The notes beneath the pieces were generated by a model, which saw only the letters and a list, made by a program, of their open reading frames with translations, did no database searches and was not told where the DNA came from. From an uncultured Prevotellaceae bacterium (GTDB taxonomy: Bacteria; Bacteroidota; Bacteroidia; Bacteroidales; Bacteroidaceae), in assembly GCA_902800435.1 (NCBI GenBank), contig CADCEQ010000006.1:9332-73331 (forward strand): a stretch of DNA of 64,000 nt. The letters are read 5' to 3'. The position numbers and the translations under genes are program-made. This document shows positions 16,891 through 29,200 of the stretch, piece after piece (position 1 is the first letter of the stretch; each line of letters starts with the position of its first letter).

Positions 16891-19059
16891 ATGGCACGCA
16901 AGAATTTTAGTAACATAGATATCTACGCTGGCATCCAGCAGAAGGACGGCCAGCAGTGGCAGAAGGAGAATGGCATCAGCGCTAACTGGCGTACGCCCGA
17001 GCAGATTGACATTCAGCCCGTTTATACCAAGGAAGACCTCGAAGGCATGGAGCACCTCGACTTCACGGCCGGTATTCCGCCCTACCTCCGCGGTCCGTAC
17101 TCGATGATGTATCCGTTCCGTCCGTGGACCATCCGCCAGTATGCCGGATTCTCGACGGCTGAGGAGTCGAACGCTTTCTATCGCCGTAACCTCGCCAGCG
17201 GCCAGAAGGGCCTCTCCGTGGCCTTCGACCTGCCGACACACCGTGGCTACGACCCCGACAACGCTCGTGTGGTGGGCGACGTGGGTAAGGCCGGCGTGTC
17301 AATCTGCAACGAGGAGAACATGAAGGTGCTGTTCAGCGGTATTCCCCTCAACAAGATGTCGGTCTCGATGACCATGAACGGTGCCGTGCTGCCCATCCTG
17401 GCTTTCTACATCGTGGCCGGTCTGGAGCAGGGCGCCCAGCTTGAGGAGATGGCCGGAACAATTCAGAACGACATCCTGAAGGAGTTCATGGTGCGCAATA
17501 CCTATATCTATCCGCCCGCATTCTCGATGAAGATCATCGCCGACATCTTCGAGTACACCTCGCAGAAGATGCCGAAGTTCAACTCGATTTCTATCTCAGG
17601 CTACCACATGCAGGAGGCTGGTGCCACCGCCGACATTGAGCTGGCCTACACGCTGGCCGACGGTATGGACTACCTGCGCACGGGTGTCAACGCCGGTATC
17701 GACGTCGACGCCTTTGCTCCGCGTCTCAGCTTCTTCTGGGCCATCGGCATGAACCACTTCATGGAGATTGCCAAGATGCGCGCAGGCCGTCTGTTGTGGG
17801 CCAAGATTGTGAAGTCGTTCGGTGCCAAGAACCCGAAGTCGCTGGCCCTGCGTACCCACTCGCAGACATCCGGCTGGTCACTTACCGAACAGGACCCCTT
17901 CAACAATGTTGGCCGTACCTGTATCGAGGCTATGGCAGCCGTCTTGGGCCACACCCAGTCGCTGCACACCAACGCACTCGACGAGGCTATCGCCCTGCCT
18001 ACCGACTTCTCGGCCCGTATCGCCCGTAACACGCAGATTTACATCCAGAACGAGACGAAGGTCTGCAAGCAGATTGACCCGTGGGCTGGCTCTTATTACG
18101 TTGAGACGCTGACCAACGAGCTGGTTCACAAGGCTTGGGAGCACATTCAGGAGATTGAGAAGCTCGGCGGTATGGCCAAGGCCATCGAGACCGGTCTGCC
18201 CAAAATGCGTATCGAGGAGGCTTCGGCCCGCACGCAGGCCCGTATCGACAGTGGCGTACAGACCATCGTCGGTATCAACAAGTACCGTCTGGACCACGAG
18301 GATCCCATCGACATCCTTGAGGTCGACAACACCGCCGTGCGCAAGCAGCAGGAGGAGAGCCTGGCTCAGGTTCGCGCTACCCGCGACGAGGCCGCCTGTC
18401 AGGCTGCCCTCAAGGCCATCACCGACTGCGTCCGCGACTTCAAGGAAGGCCGCAAGTCGGAGAACAACCTGCTCGACCTGGCCGTCAAGGCCGCCCAGCT
18501 GCGTTGTACGTTGGGAGAGATTTCGGATGCCTGCGAAGAAATCGTGGGCCGTTATAAAGCAGTAATCAGAACAATTTCAGGCGTGTACAGTTCAGAAAGC
18601 AAAAACGATGCGAACTTCGAGAAGGCCAAGCAGATGACCGACGAGTTTGCCAAGAGAGAAGGCCGTCGCCCGCGTATCTTCATAGCCAAGATGGGACAGG
18701 ACGGTCACGACCGTGGTGCAAAAGTAGTGGCAACGGGCTATGCCGACTGCGGCTTCGACGTCGATATGGGTCCGCTGTTCCAGACGCCCGCCGAGGCTGC
18801 CCGCGAGGCCGTCGAGAACGACGTCCACATCGTCGGTGCCTCTTCGTTGGCTGCCGGTCACAAGACCCTCATCCCGCAGCTCATCGAGGAGCTGAAGAAA
18901 CTGGGCCGCGAGGACATCATGGTCACCGCCGGCGGTGTCATTCCCGCCCAGGACTACGACTTCCTCTACAAGGCCGGTGTGGCCTGCATCTTCGGTCCCG
19001 GCACCCCCGTGCCTTACTCAGCCGTTGAGATGATGAAGATTCTGCTCGATGAGGAGTAA
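16891..19059 (+). CDS. mutB: Methylmalonyl-CoA mutase large (alpha) subunit, B12-binding
   Basis: A 722-residue catalytic subunit. The N-terminal TIM barrel (about residues 50-560) binds the CoA ester; phrases such as [21 protein letters not shown] and [19 protein letters not shown] are diagnostic. The C-terminal B12 domain has DGHDRG at 604-609, with His606 the expected lower cobalt ligand, followed by the typical [16 protein letters not shown] and [12 protein letters not shown]. The mutase needs adenosylcobalamin. Together with the decarboxylase genes at 9.8-12.4 kb it points to propionate formation from succinate. A strong terminator follows the stop. Confidence 0.97.
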   Translation: MARKNFSNIDIYAGIQQKDGQQWQKENGISANWRTPEQIDIQPVYTKEDLEGMEHLDFTAGIPPYLRGPYSMMYPFRPWTIRQYAGFSTAEESNAFYRRNLASGQKGLSVAFDLPTHRGYDPDNARVVGDVGKAGVSICNEENMKVLFSGIPLNKMSVSMTMNGAVLPILAFYIVAGLEQGAQLEEMAGTIQNDILKEFMVRNTYIYPPAFSMKIIADIFEYTSQKMPKFNSISISGYHMQEAGATADIELAYTLADGMDYLRTGVNAGIDVDAFAPRLSFFWAIGMNHFMEIAKMRAGRLLWAKIVKSFGAKNPKSLALRTHSQTSGWSLTEQDPFNNVGRTCIEAMAAVLGHTQSLHTNALDEAIALPTDFSARIARNTQIYIQNETKVCKQIDPWAGSYYVETLTNELVHKAWEHIQEIEKLGGMAKAIETGLPKMRIEEASARTQARIDSGVQTIVGINKYRLDHEDPIDILEVDNTAVRKQQEESLAQVRATRDEAACQAALKAITDCVRDFKEGRKSENNLLDLAVKAAQLRCTLGEISDACEEIVGRYKAVIRTISGVYSSESKNDANFEKAKQMTDEFAKREGRRPRIFIAKMGQDGHDRGAKVVATGYADCGFDVDMGPLFQTPAEAAREAVENDVHIVGASSLAAGHKTLIPQLIEELKKLGREDIMVTAGGVIPAQDYDFLYKAGVACIFGPGTPVPYSAVEMMKILLDEE

Positions 19060-19067
19060 AAGAAAAA

Positions 19068-19095
19068 GCGGCGTATCCACATTTGGATGCGCCGC
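19068..19095 (+). terminator. Terminator of mutAB
   Basis: The arms GCGGCGTATCCA (19068-19079) and TGGATGCGCCGC (19084-19095) pair over 12 bp (one G-U) with a 4-base loop, followed by CTTTT. Confidence 0.88.
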
Positions 19096-19106
19096 CTTTT
19101 ATAAGT

Positions 19107-19256
19107 TCACATATCGTCGCTTATCATGTCGATATAGATAATGTCGCGAGCGAAACTCTCTTCGGTAGTGAAGCTGTCGCTTGCACTTAATAACAGGCTT
19201 TCGGTTGTACCGATGTCCAATGCCTCTATCCGGGGAGTGATATATTTTTTCTTCAT
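19107..19256 (-). CDS. 49-residue peptide gene at the end of the giant-protein operon
   Basis: A short open frame, MKKKYITPRIEALDIGTTES and on to a C-terminus ...DMISDDM. It has no signal peptide or membrane helix. Its start is supported by a strong Shine-Dalgarno sequence (AGGAGG, 8 bases before the ATG), which is unusual in this phylum and is not found at most neighbouring genes. The preceding stop codon adjoins the SD. The basic N-terminus MKKKYITPRIE followed by a short acidic/Ser-Thr tail resembles many short Bacteroidales proteins of the MKKxYxxPxIE type, which have no known function. I cannot assign a role; it could be a peptide precursor or a small accessory protein. Confidence 0.7.
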   Translation of the reverse strand: MKKKYITPRIEALDIGTTESLLLSASDSFTTEESFARDIIYIDMISDDM

Positions 19257-19261
19257 GTTGG

Positions 19262-20245
19262 TCACCTCCTTACAATCATCTTTTTCCCGTTTACCACGTA
19301 GAAGCCTGGCAGTAGGTGCTGGGCGTCAATCTTCTCTCCCTTCAAGTTATAGACACCGCTTCTCTCTTCATCACTTCTCGCGTCCTTGACACCAGTTGAC
19401 TCGTCAGTCGACCACTTTATGCCGCGTACGCCGCTGGGGAAGTCGGCGATGTAGGCACGGTTCGCAGGAATGGTGGAGCCGGTGAAGAGCCAGAAGCCTA
19501 TCTCCCCGCTCTCATTCGAGTGGCCTAAGGTTAGTATGCTGTTGGCCTTTACCTCTGTTACTTCTGTAGCTCCCATGAGCATTGAGATTTGAGGTCTCAG
19601 GCTTGAGACTTGCTCGGCATTGGCCACCGAAGTGCCCCATTTGCAAGTGGTCATCCCCTCGGTACATTGTAGCAGCACGGGCATATCCTTCGGAAGAACG
19701 GTGGCTTTTATCTGCTCAATCTTCAATTCAGAGTTTTCGATGCGGGTGGCATTCCATAAGGTAACGCCTGGAGGAACGCAGCCGTTGAAGGGCAGACATG
19801 CCGTTGCCCATCCTTCTGCCGTGAACGTTGTTTCGACAGTGGTTGAAGGGACATCGAGGCTGTACGGGGCAGACGGTGTCCCCACTGCACCATTGTATTG
19901 GAAGATGACGTTGCCGGGATCTACTTCGGCAATGGCTCCATCGTGGAAGACCTTGAAGAAGAGTTTTTCGCCACTCGCATCACCATATACCGTGAGGTAG
20001 GTCACGCCAGGATTGCTTTCGTCGTGCGGACTGCCCTTGCCTCGAATATCGTCGCCGCAGTAGACAGCGATGACGACATCGTCAGTAAGCATCACGCCGT
20101 TCATCGTGGCCTTGACAGCCATCGTCATGGTTCCGTAGTAGTCATGGAGTTTGACTTCAGGGAACGGACCGGACGTCTGGGCCACTATGCCGGCACTCCC
20201 GAGAAGGAGTGCCAGCAGGCCATAAACTCTTTTCCTGATATTCAT
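19262..20245 (-). CDS. Secreted T9SS-type protein sharing a module with the giant surface protein
   Basis: A 327-residue protein with a signal peptide (about 1-22, ending IVAQ). The N-terminal part (about 28-140) contains a beta-sandwich module with VIAVYCGDDIRGKG, VTYLTVYGD and VGTPSAPYSLDV. This matches two modules near the C-terminus of the upstream 3153-residue protein (IIAAFIGEECRGVAHP, FITMDIYGND; ELGVFADDECRTAKL, VYGSPDSPLVID). The C-terminus, VYNLKGEKIDAQHLLPGFYV and then a basic end, is a type-A T9SS sorting domain, so the protein should cross the outer membrane and be anchored. Its ATG overlaps the upstream stop by 4 bases. Function unknown. Confidence 0.85.
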   Translation of the reverse strand: MNIRKRVYGLLALLLGSAGIVAQTSGPFPEVKLHDYYGTMTMAVKATMNGVMLTDDVVIAVYCGDDIRGKGSPHDESNPGVTYLTVYGDASGEKLFFKVFHDGAIAEVDPGNVIFQYNGAVGTPSAPYSLDVPSTTVETTFTAEGWATACLPFNGCVPPGVTLWNATRIENSELKIEQIKATVLPKDMPVLLQCTEGMTTCKWGTSVANAEQVSSLRPQISMLMGATEVTEVKANSILTLGHSNESGEIGFWLFTGSTIPANRAYIADFPSGVRGIKWSTDESTGVKDARSDEERSGVYNLKGEKIDAQHLLPGFYVVNGKKMIVRR

Positions 20246-23200
20246 TTCACAGTCTTCTTTTGTCCGTTAATGATATAGACACCCTTAGAGAGCTTGCGTC
20301 GGTTGTCTTTCAGATCAACCTTGCGGCCCTGCAGGTCGTAGACAGATGTGTCCTTGTCACCATTGAGAATTTCCCAGATGCCAGTAGCCTCGCTCAGGTC
20401 GATGACCAGCGGACTGTCAGGCGAGCCATAGACGCCGTCCACTTCGTAGCTGACCGTCTTTGAGGCATCGAACACCTTGTCGCCGATGGCCACCTTGAAG
20501 GTGAGCGTCGTTTCGTCATCGCCGGGAATGGTGAGGTAGGCCACACCCTCGCCGTTAGTCAGTTTTGCCGTGCGGCACTCGTCGTCAGCAAAGACACCCA
20601 ATTCCGTGTTGCCAAGAGTCTTGCCGGCAGCCGTCAGTTTGACGGTCATGATGGCATTGTTGGCATAATTGCGGAAGTTGATGGGCTGGAAGAAACCGTT
20701 TTCGTTAACGTTTCTGCTTTCGTTCACGGCTCTTGCAGCAGCGAGAGCAGCAGCCGGATAGCCGAACAGTCGGTCTTCATCGGTGTTACTCTTCACCATA
20801 TAGCCGACGCCAGGCTCCATCATGGGCAGTGAGCCGGCCCACTCGTAGGTGTCGAAGTAGGTTACGCCACTCTGACCCTTCAGGATGTCGCCGTTCACGG
20901 GCTGCATGCCAGAAAGGGCATCGCTGATGGCTGCCACCTGCCGACCATAATAGCCGATCCAGTTCCAGTTCTTCTTCACTATGATTGGGCATTCATCCGG
21001 GTCGACGGGTTTGCCTACGATGCGCAGTTTGCGGTCTGCCTTCAGCTGGACGGCATACATCTGGTCATTGGTCATGTCAGTCAGATCACCCTTCCATTTG
21101 CCATTCTCGTTCATCGTCCAATCGGTCTGGCTCTTGACGGTGATGACGTCATCGACAATCTTCTCGAAGACGGCGGGTACGGTCATGGTGTCGGTCTTGA
21201 CATAGAGCGACAGCCAGTTCCAACCGGCCTTCAGGTCGGTCGACTGTTCAATCAGGTCAACAACGGTGAAGACGACCGGTGCGTCGTACTTGCCTATCAA
21301 TGCCAACGGTGTGAAAGTAATCTCGCGGTCGGGCGTGACTACCGGGTATAGCGTACCGGTAGAGGCGTCGAAGGCGCGGAAGGTCACCTCCTTGTCGTTG
21401 TCATCGTTGCCATAGATGTCCATCGTGATGAAGCTGCCGTCGTAGCGCTCCTTATAAACGGGATGAGCCACGCCGCGGCACTCCTCGCCGATGAATGCGG
21501 CAATGATGTCGTCCTCGTCGTCCATGGGAACGTTCTTGATATCCACGCGGCCGATGACGTTCATCGAGAACTCATAATCCTTCGGGTTGACGCTCCACTC
21601 GGGCATCTTGCCCGTCACCTTCACATTGATGGTGAGCGGCGTCTCGATGCCGTCATTACCCTTCAGGTAGACAGTCTCCTCGTACTTGCCGATGGGCGTT
21701 GCTGGACTGACAGTGAAGGTCACGCTGGTCTCCGCTAGCGGGTTCGTCGTGCCGTACTCGCTGCTGGCCTGCAGCCATGAAGGCATGCCGCTGAGCGTCC
21801 ACATCTGCTGCTTGCCGCCCTTGTTGACGATGGTGGCGGTAATGCTGCTTTCACTCTTCACCTCCTGCGTCACGCTCAGTGCATCATCAGCCCAAACAAG
21901 TTCGTTGCGGTTGACGAAAGCACTCCAGATAGCAGGTATAGAGTAGTTCCCGTTAGCGTCGCAGACGTCGCGTACCACGAAGTTTAGCGTGCATCCTTCG
22001 ATGGTGGCGGGATCTTCGTCGATGTCAATGACAATCTTTGTGTCGGACGCCGTGAAGGTAAAGCTGACAGCCGTCTCTATGGGCTTTGTACGAAGTGCGG
22101 GAGCCTCGTCTACATAGTTGAGATCTGAAAGTTGAGAGTTGAACGTCAGGAGTTGTGCCTTGGTCGTATTGCCGGTGAGACAGGAGTCTGTGCCAGCGAT
22201 GATTACTTGGTCGTACTCATCGAACGTCTTGTCCTCGAATGGGAAGTAGAGGATGAGTCCGTCCTCCTGACCTGTAAGGCGCACCTTGCGGTTGTTTGCC
22301 AACTGAGTAGCGTTCAGCGTGGCATCCCAGAGGCGCAGTTCATCGATCTGTCCCTTGAACGGGCGGTCGAACTTATAGGCGATATCGCCTTCCATAATGG
22401 TGTTGCGGCGGGCACCCATCATCAGACGGTCGGTATTTATGGGACCAACGTTAGCGGTGCTGGTGGACAGTACGCGGTTTCCATCTACATAGATGGCCGC
22501 TGCGCCCTGATGCAGTACATTGAGGGCCACATGGTGCCATGCGTTGTCGGTCAAGTTGTCGCTACTGGTTGCGAGTACGATGCCGTCGGCCTCCTTGTAA
22601 GCACTCTTGCCAGTGAACTGAAGCTGTCCGTCAACATTCATCCAAAGTGCCACTTCGCCCATCTGCAAGAGTTGTGCCTCGCCCGTCTGTGCGTCGCCGC
22701 GCATCCAGAACTCAATAGCATAGTCGTCGTCGGGGAATACTGGTAAGTCGCCAGCACTCACGGACAGATACTTATCGCCGTCCAGAACGATGGCCTTGTT
22801 CTCGTTGTTCAGATACCAAGTCTCGTCGGCCATCGTCATATGACGGTTGCGGGCGTAGTCGCGGATGGTGGTGCCTTCGCCCTCGTTCATCTTCCAATAG
22901 CCGATGAGGTGACGTGTTGACGGGTTCTTGCTCTTGGAGCGGTTGGCCAATGCGCTGGCGATGTCGTGTGCCTCGTCCCAGAGCAGCAGCTCGTGCATGG
23001 CACCCTTTATGTTCTTACCCACGGCGAGCGGGCCGTTGCCTTTGTAGGCCACGACGTCTTTGTCGTTGAAGAAACTGATGTCTTTGCCATCGTATGCTAC
23101 GGAAGCACTCAGTTTGCCGCTCGTCTCGCCGGCCTTGTAGGTAATGGTGAGGAAAGCCCACGTATCTGTCGGCACAACCGCGCTCGAGGTGTAGGTTGTA

Positions 23201-26200
23201 CCTGCGATATCAACTACCAGATTGCCATCGGCATTCGTACTGACAGTGAACTTGTTGGTACCTTCGCCATGGCTCAGGATGGTTCCTTCGCCACTGACAT
23301 ACAGCCAGGTGTCAATGGAGAAGTCCTTCTCAGCGAGTCCGATGCTGGCCTCGGTGGCAGCAGTGCCATTGGTGTTCTGCATCGAGAGTGCTGTCTCGTG
23401 GGCAATGGTGGCACCGTTCAACACACCCGTCACCCTGAAGTTGCCCGTCTTGGTCAGGTCGCCATTCAAGAAGGCCTCATTGAACGTGATGCTCAGGTCG
23501 TCGCCGATGTCAAGGATGCCGTCGCTGGGCTCGGGCTGACCGAGCGGACGCGGACGTTGCATATCCTTCACCAGAGAAATTTCCTGGCTGGAGCGTGTGA
23601 TCTCGTCAGTGCCGTAGTCGCTCACAGAGAGGACGCGGAACACATACTCGCCGTCCGTGAAGTTATTCATTGGCAGTCTGTAGGTCACCTTCGCGCCGCT
23701 TGTTGGGAGCAGTTCGTTGTTTGTGGTCAAATCATCCTCTTTGAGTACATACTCGCGCAAGAGTGTCCAGTCTGTAGCGCCTTGCTTCTTATACTGGATG
23801 CGGAAGGCCTTTAGGCCGAGATAGTTCCGGTCGAAGCCCGAGAAGGTCAGATCGAGGTCTGTCTTCGTCTGGATGTTCATTACCGTCTTGGACAATGCCA
23901 GATCGACGGGCGACGATGAGGGAACGAAGTGGGCCGAGATATACACTGTATCAGAGATGAGTTCCCACGTGCTGGTCGGATCGTACTGGCACTGCGAAGC
24001 TAAGACTATAGCGATGCTGTCATAGTTTAGCACATCTTCCTTGGTCTGCTTCAACTGAAGGGCCTTGGTCACGGTCGTGCCTGCCGGAATCTTAATGATA
24101 CGGCTGTCGGTGATGGCTTTACCGTCAATCATCAGATTTGCGCCATCGGGATTTGTTTCGTCGTCCACGAGCAGACGGTAATACACATCTTCGTCGATCT
24201 CCGAAGCATTGCTCAGACGCAACGTGTAATTGGCTATGCCGCCGGTTGGGACGTCGCTCACAATGGGCACATCGACGTCAATCTGCGGCACCTCAATCTG
24301 CATGGTAGCTTCCATGATGGTGGTGCCTGGCTTGTAATACTTGGTCGCCACTTGTCCTTCGTACGGGCAGCATGTCTGTCCGCCACGGGTGTGGAAGATG
24401 GGACCGAAGTCGCCATAATTGTACACATCGACCGAGATGGCGTCGTCGTCGCCGTCTTCTGCCAGCGTGTAGCTGAAGGTGGTCTCGTGCGTGTACGTCG
24501 TGTCGTTCACGTGATGTTCGCCGCCGAACGTCTCATCTTGAATATGAATGTTGAATCCGAAATCGTTGATGGCAAATCCTGTGCTGTTGTCCAGAATCAA
24601 GCCACCTGATATCTTCCAATCGCGAGAATAGGTGGTATCGTTCTGCACCGTGGTCTCGTAGGTGTAGGATGTGCCGGAGTCGAAAGAGTAATTCTTTCCA
24701 TAGTTGTCGCCGAACTTCTTACGTTTCTCCCATGCTTTCACCTTCTCCTCCTCGTTGTCACGCAGGCGGTCCTTCCAGTTCTCTATCTGACAGTTGACCC
24801 AGGCCACCGAGTCCGTGGCAACCTGCACACCAGGAACCTTAAACTTGCTATAAGTCCCCTCGGTACCGAATTTCGGGTCGTCGGGCGACAAAGTGGTCAG
24901 ATAGACTGTATGGTCGGTATCGTTATGGTAGGTGTCGATGTTGCTCTGGGTGGTGGTGGTCAGGAACTTCTTGCGCATCAACTCGTAGTTGGGCAACATC
25001 ACGTTTTCGATGTAGTTCTGCGTGTACATGAACATCGTACCGAATTGGATACTTGTCTGGAAGATATCTTCCAAACCAATCTCAACATCATTGCCAGACT
25101 GGCGTCTGAGGTCCAAATCGCGAACCTTGCCAAACAGGAGATTGGAGGAGTGACCGATGAACACATCACCTTGGGCGCCTACATATTCCGGTGAGGCAGA
25201 CGTGCTGATGCTCTGTGTCACACTCGTCGTCTCTACCCACGTCGTCGAAGTCTCGTTCTCGTATTCCGTCTTCGCGCCCACTTCCAGATCGTCGCAAGCT
25301 TCTGTCTCCTCCATATCAATTATGCCCGCGCCAATGCCAATGACTTTATGGAAACCAAACTTGTGCTTAAACGAAGCAGCGAAGTTCTCGGTAAAGGTCG
25401 AGCCCTCAACCTTGCTTATAGTCTTCGACGATCCAGTCTTCCACTCAGTGAACGAGTTGGTTCCCGGCGGGTCGCGCAATACCATGCTCACCTTCTCTGG
25501 ACCGGCCGTCACAAAGTTGTTGCCAGTGGGCAGACTGCCAAGGATGATACCAGTCATTCCGTTGCCGTCCCATTGTTTGAAAGCACCTCCGACCTCGTAG
25601 GTCATCGAGATGGTACGGGTGTAGGGCTCGGCGATGTTAGGTAAACCGGCCTTCCAACGGTATTTGGCGTGACCTAGGCTGTCCAATTGCAACTGGTTCT
25701 CCTGCAGACCAGCAGTAGAGCCTGGAGCGTGGTCGCCTACCTGCTCATAATACACATGCTGCTCTGACGAGAGGGCATTGCTGATGGTCACGATATTTCC
25801 GTTCAAAGGTACATGATCCAACTTACCATTGTCAGCATTCTCGTACTCTTCATAGCCCTCGATCAGGAACGTGTATGGGTCGCCTTGGATGAATAGTGGC
25901 GATTTGTAGCCTGAGACACCGTAGTTGTAAGTCACCACGTCGCCCTCCACACTGTAGATATCGTTGAGCTCTATTTCGCCCAAGTCGTCCTGGATCTTGT
26001 AGCTGTCTATACCGAACGAACCGTCTTCGCGTCCTTCCTGCTTCACCGTGAACGTCGGCGGGCAGTGATACGTCTGGCTAAGCTTCGTGTTGTACTCGTA
26101 CAACTCATAGCTCTCGCCGTCGTCAGCATACAGCGTGTCGGTGTATGCCATCAGCGGCGACGTCAGGTCAATCGTCATCTGATCGCCCACTGTCAGTCCA

Positions 26201-29200
26201 CTATTCATCACCGTCATGCTCTCTACCGTATAGAGCAGCGGTGGTAGCATAGCCGAGAACTCACCCGTGACGGAATCTGTGCGGATGATCACCTTCTGGC
26301 AATCCACTTTCGTCTCGCCGCCCTGGCGGAAGGAAGTGCTGGCAATTTTATCCGTAGCCGAGGCAACGGGCACATCATTCTTGTTGTTTTTGAAGCCAGA
26401 ACCGTCTGGGTACTTCTCTGCATTCAGATAGTACCGCGAGTCGTTTAGCGACAGCACTAGCTCCGTTTTACCGATGTTGTTCGTGCTCAGCCCGAATCCT
26501 ACGGCTTTCTTGCCCTGGATATCGCCGCCGACCACACGACCGGTGAAGTTGACCAATGTCTCATCAACAAACCCCAGGTTCTTGACCTCGCTGTTGAAGA
26601 GATGCATCTCATTGCCCGTATTGTTCGGGTCGGCCGGATAACGGCCGGCGTTGTTAAACACATGACCATTCTTCTTCACCTGAATGAAGTGCTTACCGAT
26701 AGGTACGCTGATGGTGTAAGAGCCGTCTTCTGCACTTTGGATGATCTCTCCGTTCTTAGAGCACACGTTGCCGTCAACATAGAACATGGCACCCTCCACC
26801 GGATAGTTCGTACCAGCGTACAGAACCGTGCCGCTAACAGGGAACGAGGAAACATCGTTGAAGTCCGTGCCGTTGTGCACCAGCGAGTTGTTGCCGATGA
26901 AGCGCAGATGCTGGCTGGGGTTGAATTCGTGGATGCCTAGTTTTGGCATGACGGCATAGGTAGTACCCTCGCCGGAGAACGGAATACCCTGAATAATGTA
27001 GTTGCCATCCCTGTCGGTCTTGGCCTTCAGTGCCAGTTGCTCGGGGGTAATCGTCGCGCTCTCCACGTTATTAGCCATCGTCCCATGGTGTTCGTGATAG
27101 ACGGTGCCATCGCGCGAATAGTCGAAAAACTGTGAATTCAGGCCCTCGTCGAAGGTCCAATACGTCTCCAGATTCTTCTCGTTACCCACAAGCAGATGGT
27201 CGAAGTTCTCCTTGATCTCGTCCTCGCTGAGACACCTCGTCCACAGCCGGAAATCATCAACATAGCCGTTGAAGAAGCCTAATTGGAATTTGGTCGAAGC
27301 CCCCAGGGACAGGTTTTGTTTGAGGGCCTGTTTGTTCTTATTCAGTACGACATTGCCGTCAGCGTCGGATGTCACAATATAGCATGTGATCGAGTCGGCC
27401 TGGCGGGTCAGCACCACATGATTGTATTCGCCTTTCTTCAACCACGAGTTGAGTTTAATACCGTATCTTGGCGCGCTGGCCGAACCGTCGCCAAACACCA
27501 TTCGACCCGTAACCAACATACCCAAAGCCTGATTGCCAGCAAACTTTGCAATCCACGTGTCTTGGAACTCATCGGGGCGGAACCACATCTGGATGGTGAA
27601 GTCGCCCTCGTTGAACTTATCGGCGGCGTAGGAGGTTGATGGGTAGGGCCATTCCACGTAACCACTGGCGTCGGTGAAGTGCATGGCGTGATACTGTTCA
27701 GAGGCGTCGGCCGACGAACCGGTCTTGACCAGTTCTACATCGGCACCTGGCACAGCACTGCCGGTTGAGCCGTAGGTGATGCGGCCGCTTACCGTACCGG
27801 TTGTCTGCGCAAAGCCTATATCAGTAAGTTGGTTGGTAACGATGGCACCGTCTTCACACTTGTCTTGTACGGTGACGCGATAGTCGTAGTAGACGCCGGG
27901 CAACGGTGTGTCGTCGTCGTAAAATAGATATTCATCGGTACTCGACATGACACGGAGATTGGTCCATGCCTCATCTTTCTTATCTGTGCGGCGACGGTCT
28001 ACTATGTAGGTCTTGGCAAGTCCCGAACTCTTCACATCTACATGCCAGTTCAGTTTCACTAAACCGGGATATACGCCTTTTGTTGCTTTGAGTGAATAGA
28101 ACTGTGTACCGCTACCGATGGCTAGGTTTTCAAGCTTTGCTTCGTTGAGTACTTTTCCATCGATAACACCCACCACGCGGTAGTCGTGGGGTGCACAGGC
28201 ATTCAACGGCTCTTCGGTATAGGGGACACCGCCATCTACGCCGTTCTTTCGACCGCTCTGTTGTGAAGTGCGGTGCATCCAGGTAAAACTGGTCTGTCCA
28301 TTAGTAGGTGTGATGGTGTAGATGGGACTGGATTCTTCGTCCACATAGATATTGAACTTGTTGCCCCAATTTGCGGGATATCCGTCGGATGTCCATGTAA
28401 AGACGATGCGGTCGTCTTGTCTTACAGCCTTTAAGTTGTTTACAGGCACCTTACGAGTCGTGTTCACCGTCACTTGGCCCTTACAATCATCGTTTTTCGT
28501 ATTCTCGTTCCATGTGTTGGAAACATAATACACATAATAGGTCACGTCCGACTCGTTCGTGAAGCCTTTATCCTCATAGGAGAGGGAGTCGCGCGGATAC
28601 GTTATGATCTTCGTATTGCCGCGATAGATCACCCATTTGTAATCGGTATAATTGCCGGGGATACTGGCGCTCCACTTCAGCGTTACCTTTTTGTCTCTCT
28701 GGTTGAACGTCCCCTCTACCTTGGGCTTGGCCGATGGTGCTTCAATTTTTACCGTTGCAGACTTCTCGGCACTGTTTTCGGCGAACACCACCCCGGAAGA
28801 ATTGACACCGTCGAGGCGGTATTTCACGGTGTGGTTACCTACAGTCGTAGCCGTGGCGCTGGTGCCCCAGGAGCCGCCGTCAACGCTGTATTTCATTGTG
28901 CCGTAATTGCCTGTAGCCGCCTTGGAAACCAGATTCAGCGCCTTGCCGTTATATACAAGGCCGGTGGCGAAGGTGGGATCGTTATTGATTGACACCGCCT
29001 GATTGGTGAATTTCATCATTACGTAGATATGAGGGCCTGAGGCACCTTTGTTCATATCGCAAACACCGCTATTCCCCTTAGCCCAATATATCACACCATC
29101 CGAGCTTTCCTCGTTAGCCCATAGCTCGGTGATAACGCGCTTCGAGCCGCCATGTGAGTCGCTGGATGAATAGCCTGTACGTTCCTTGGTATAATAAAGG

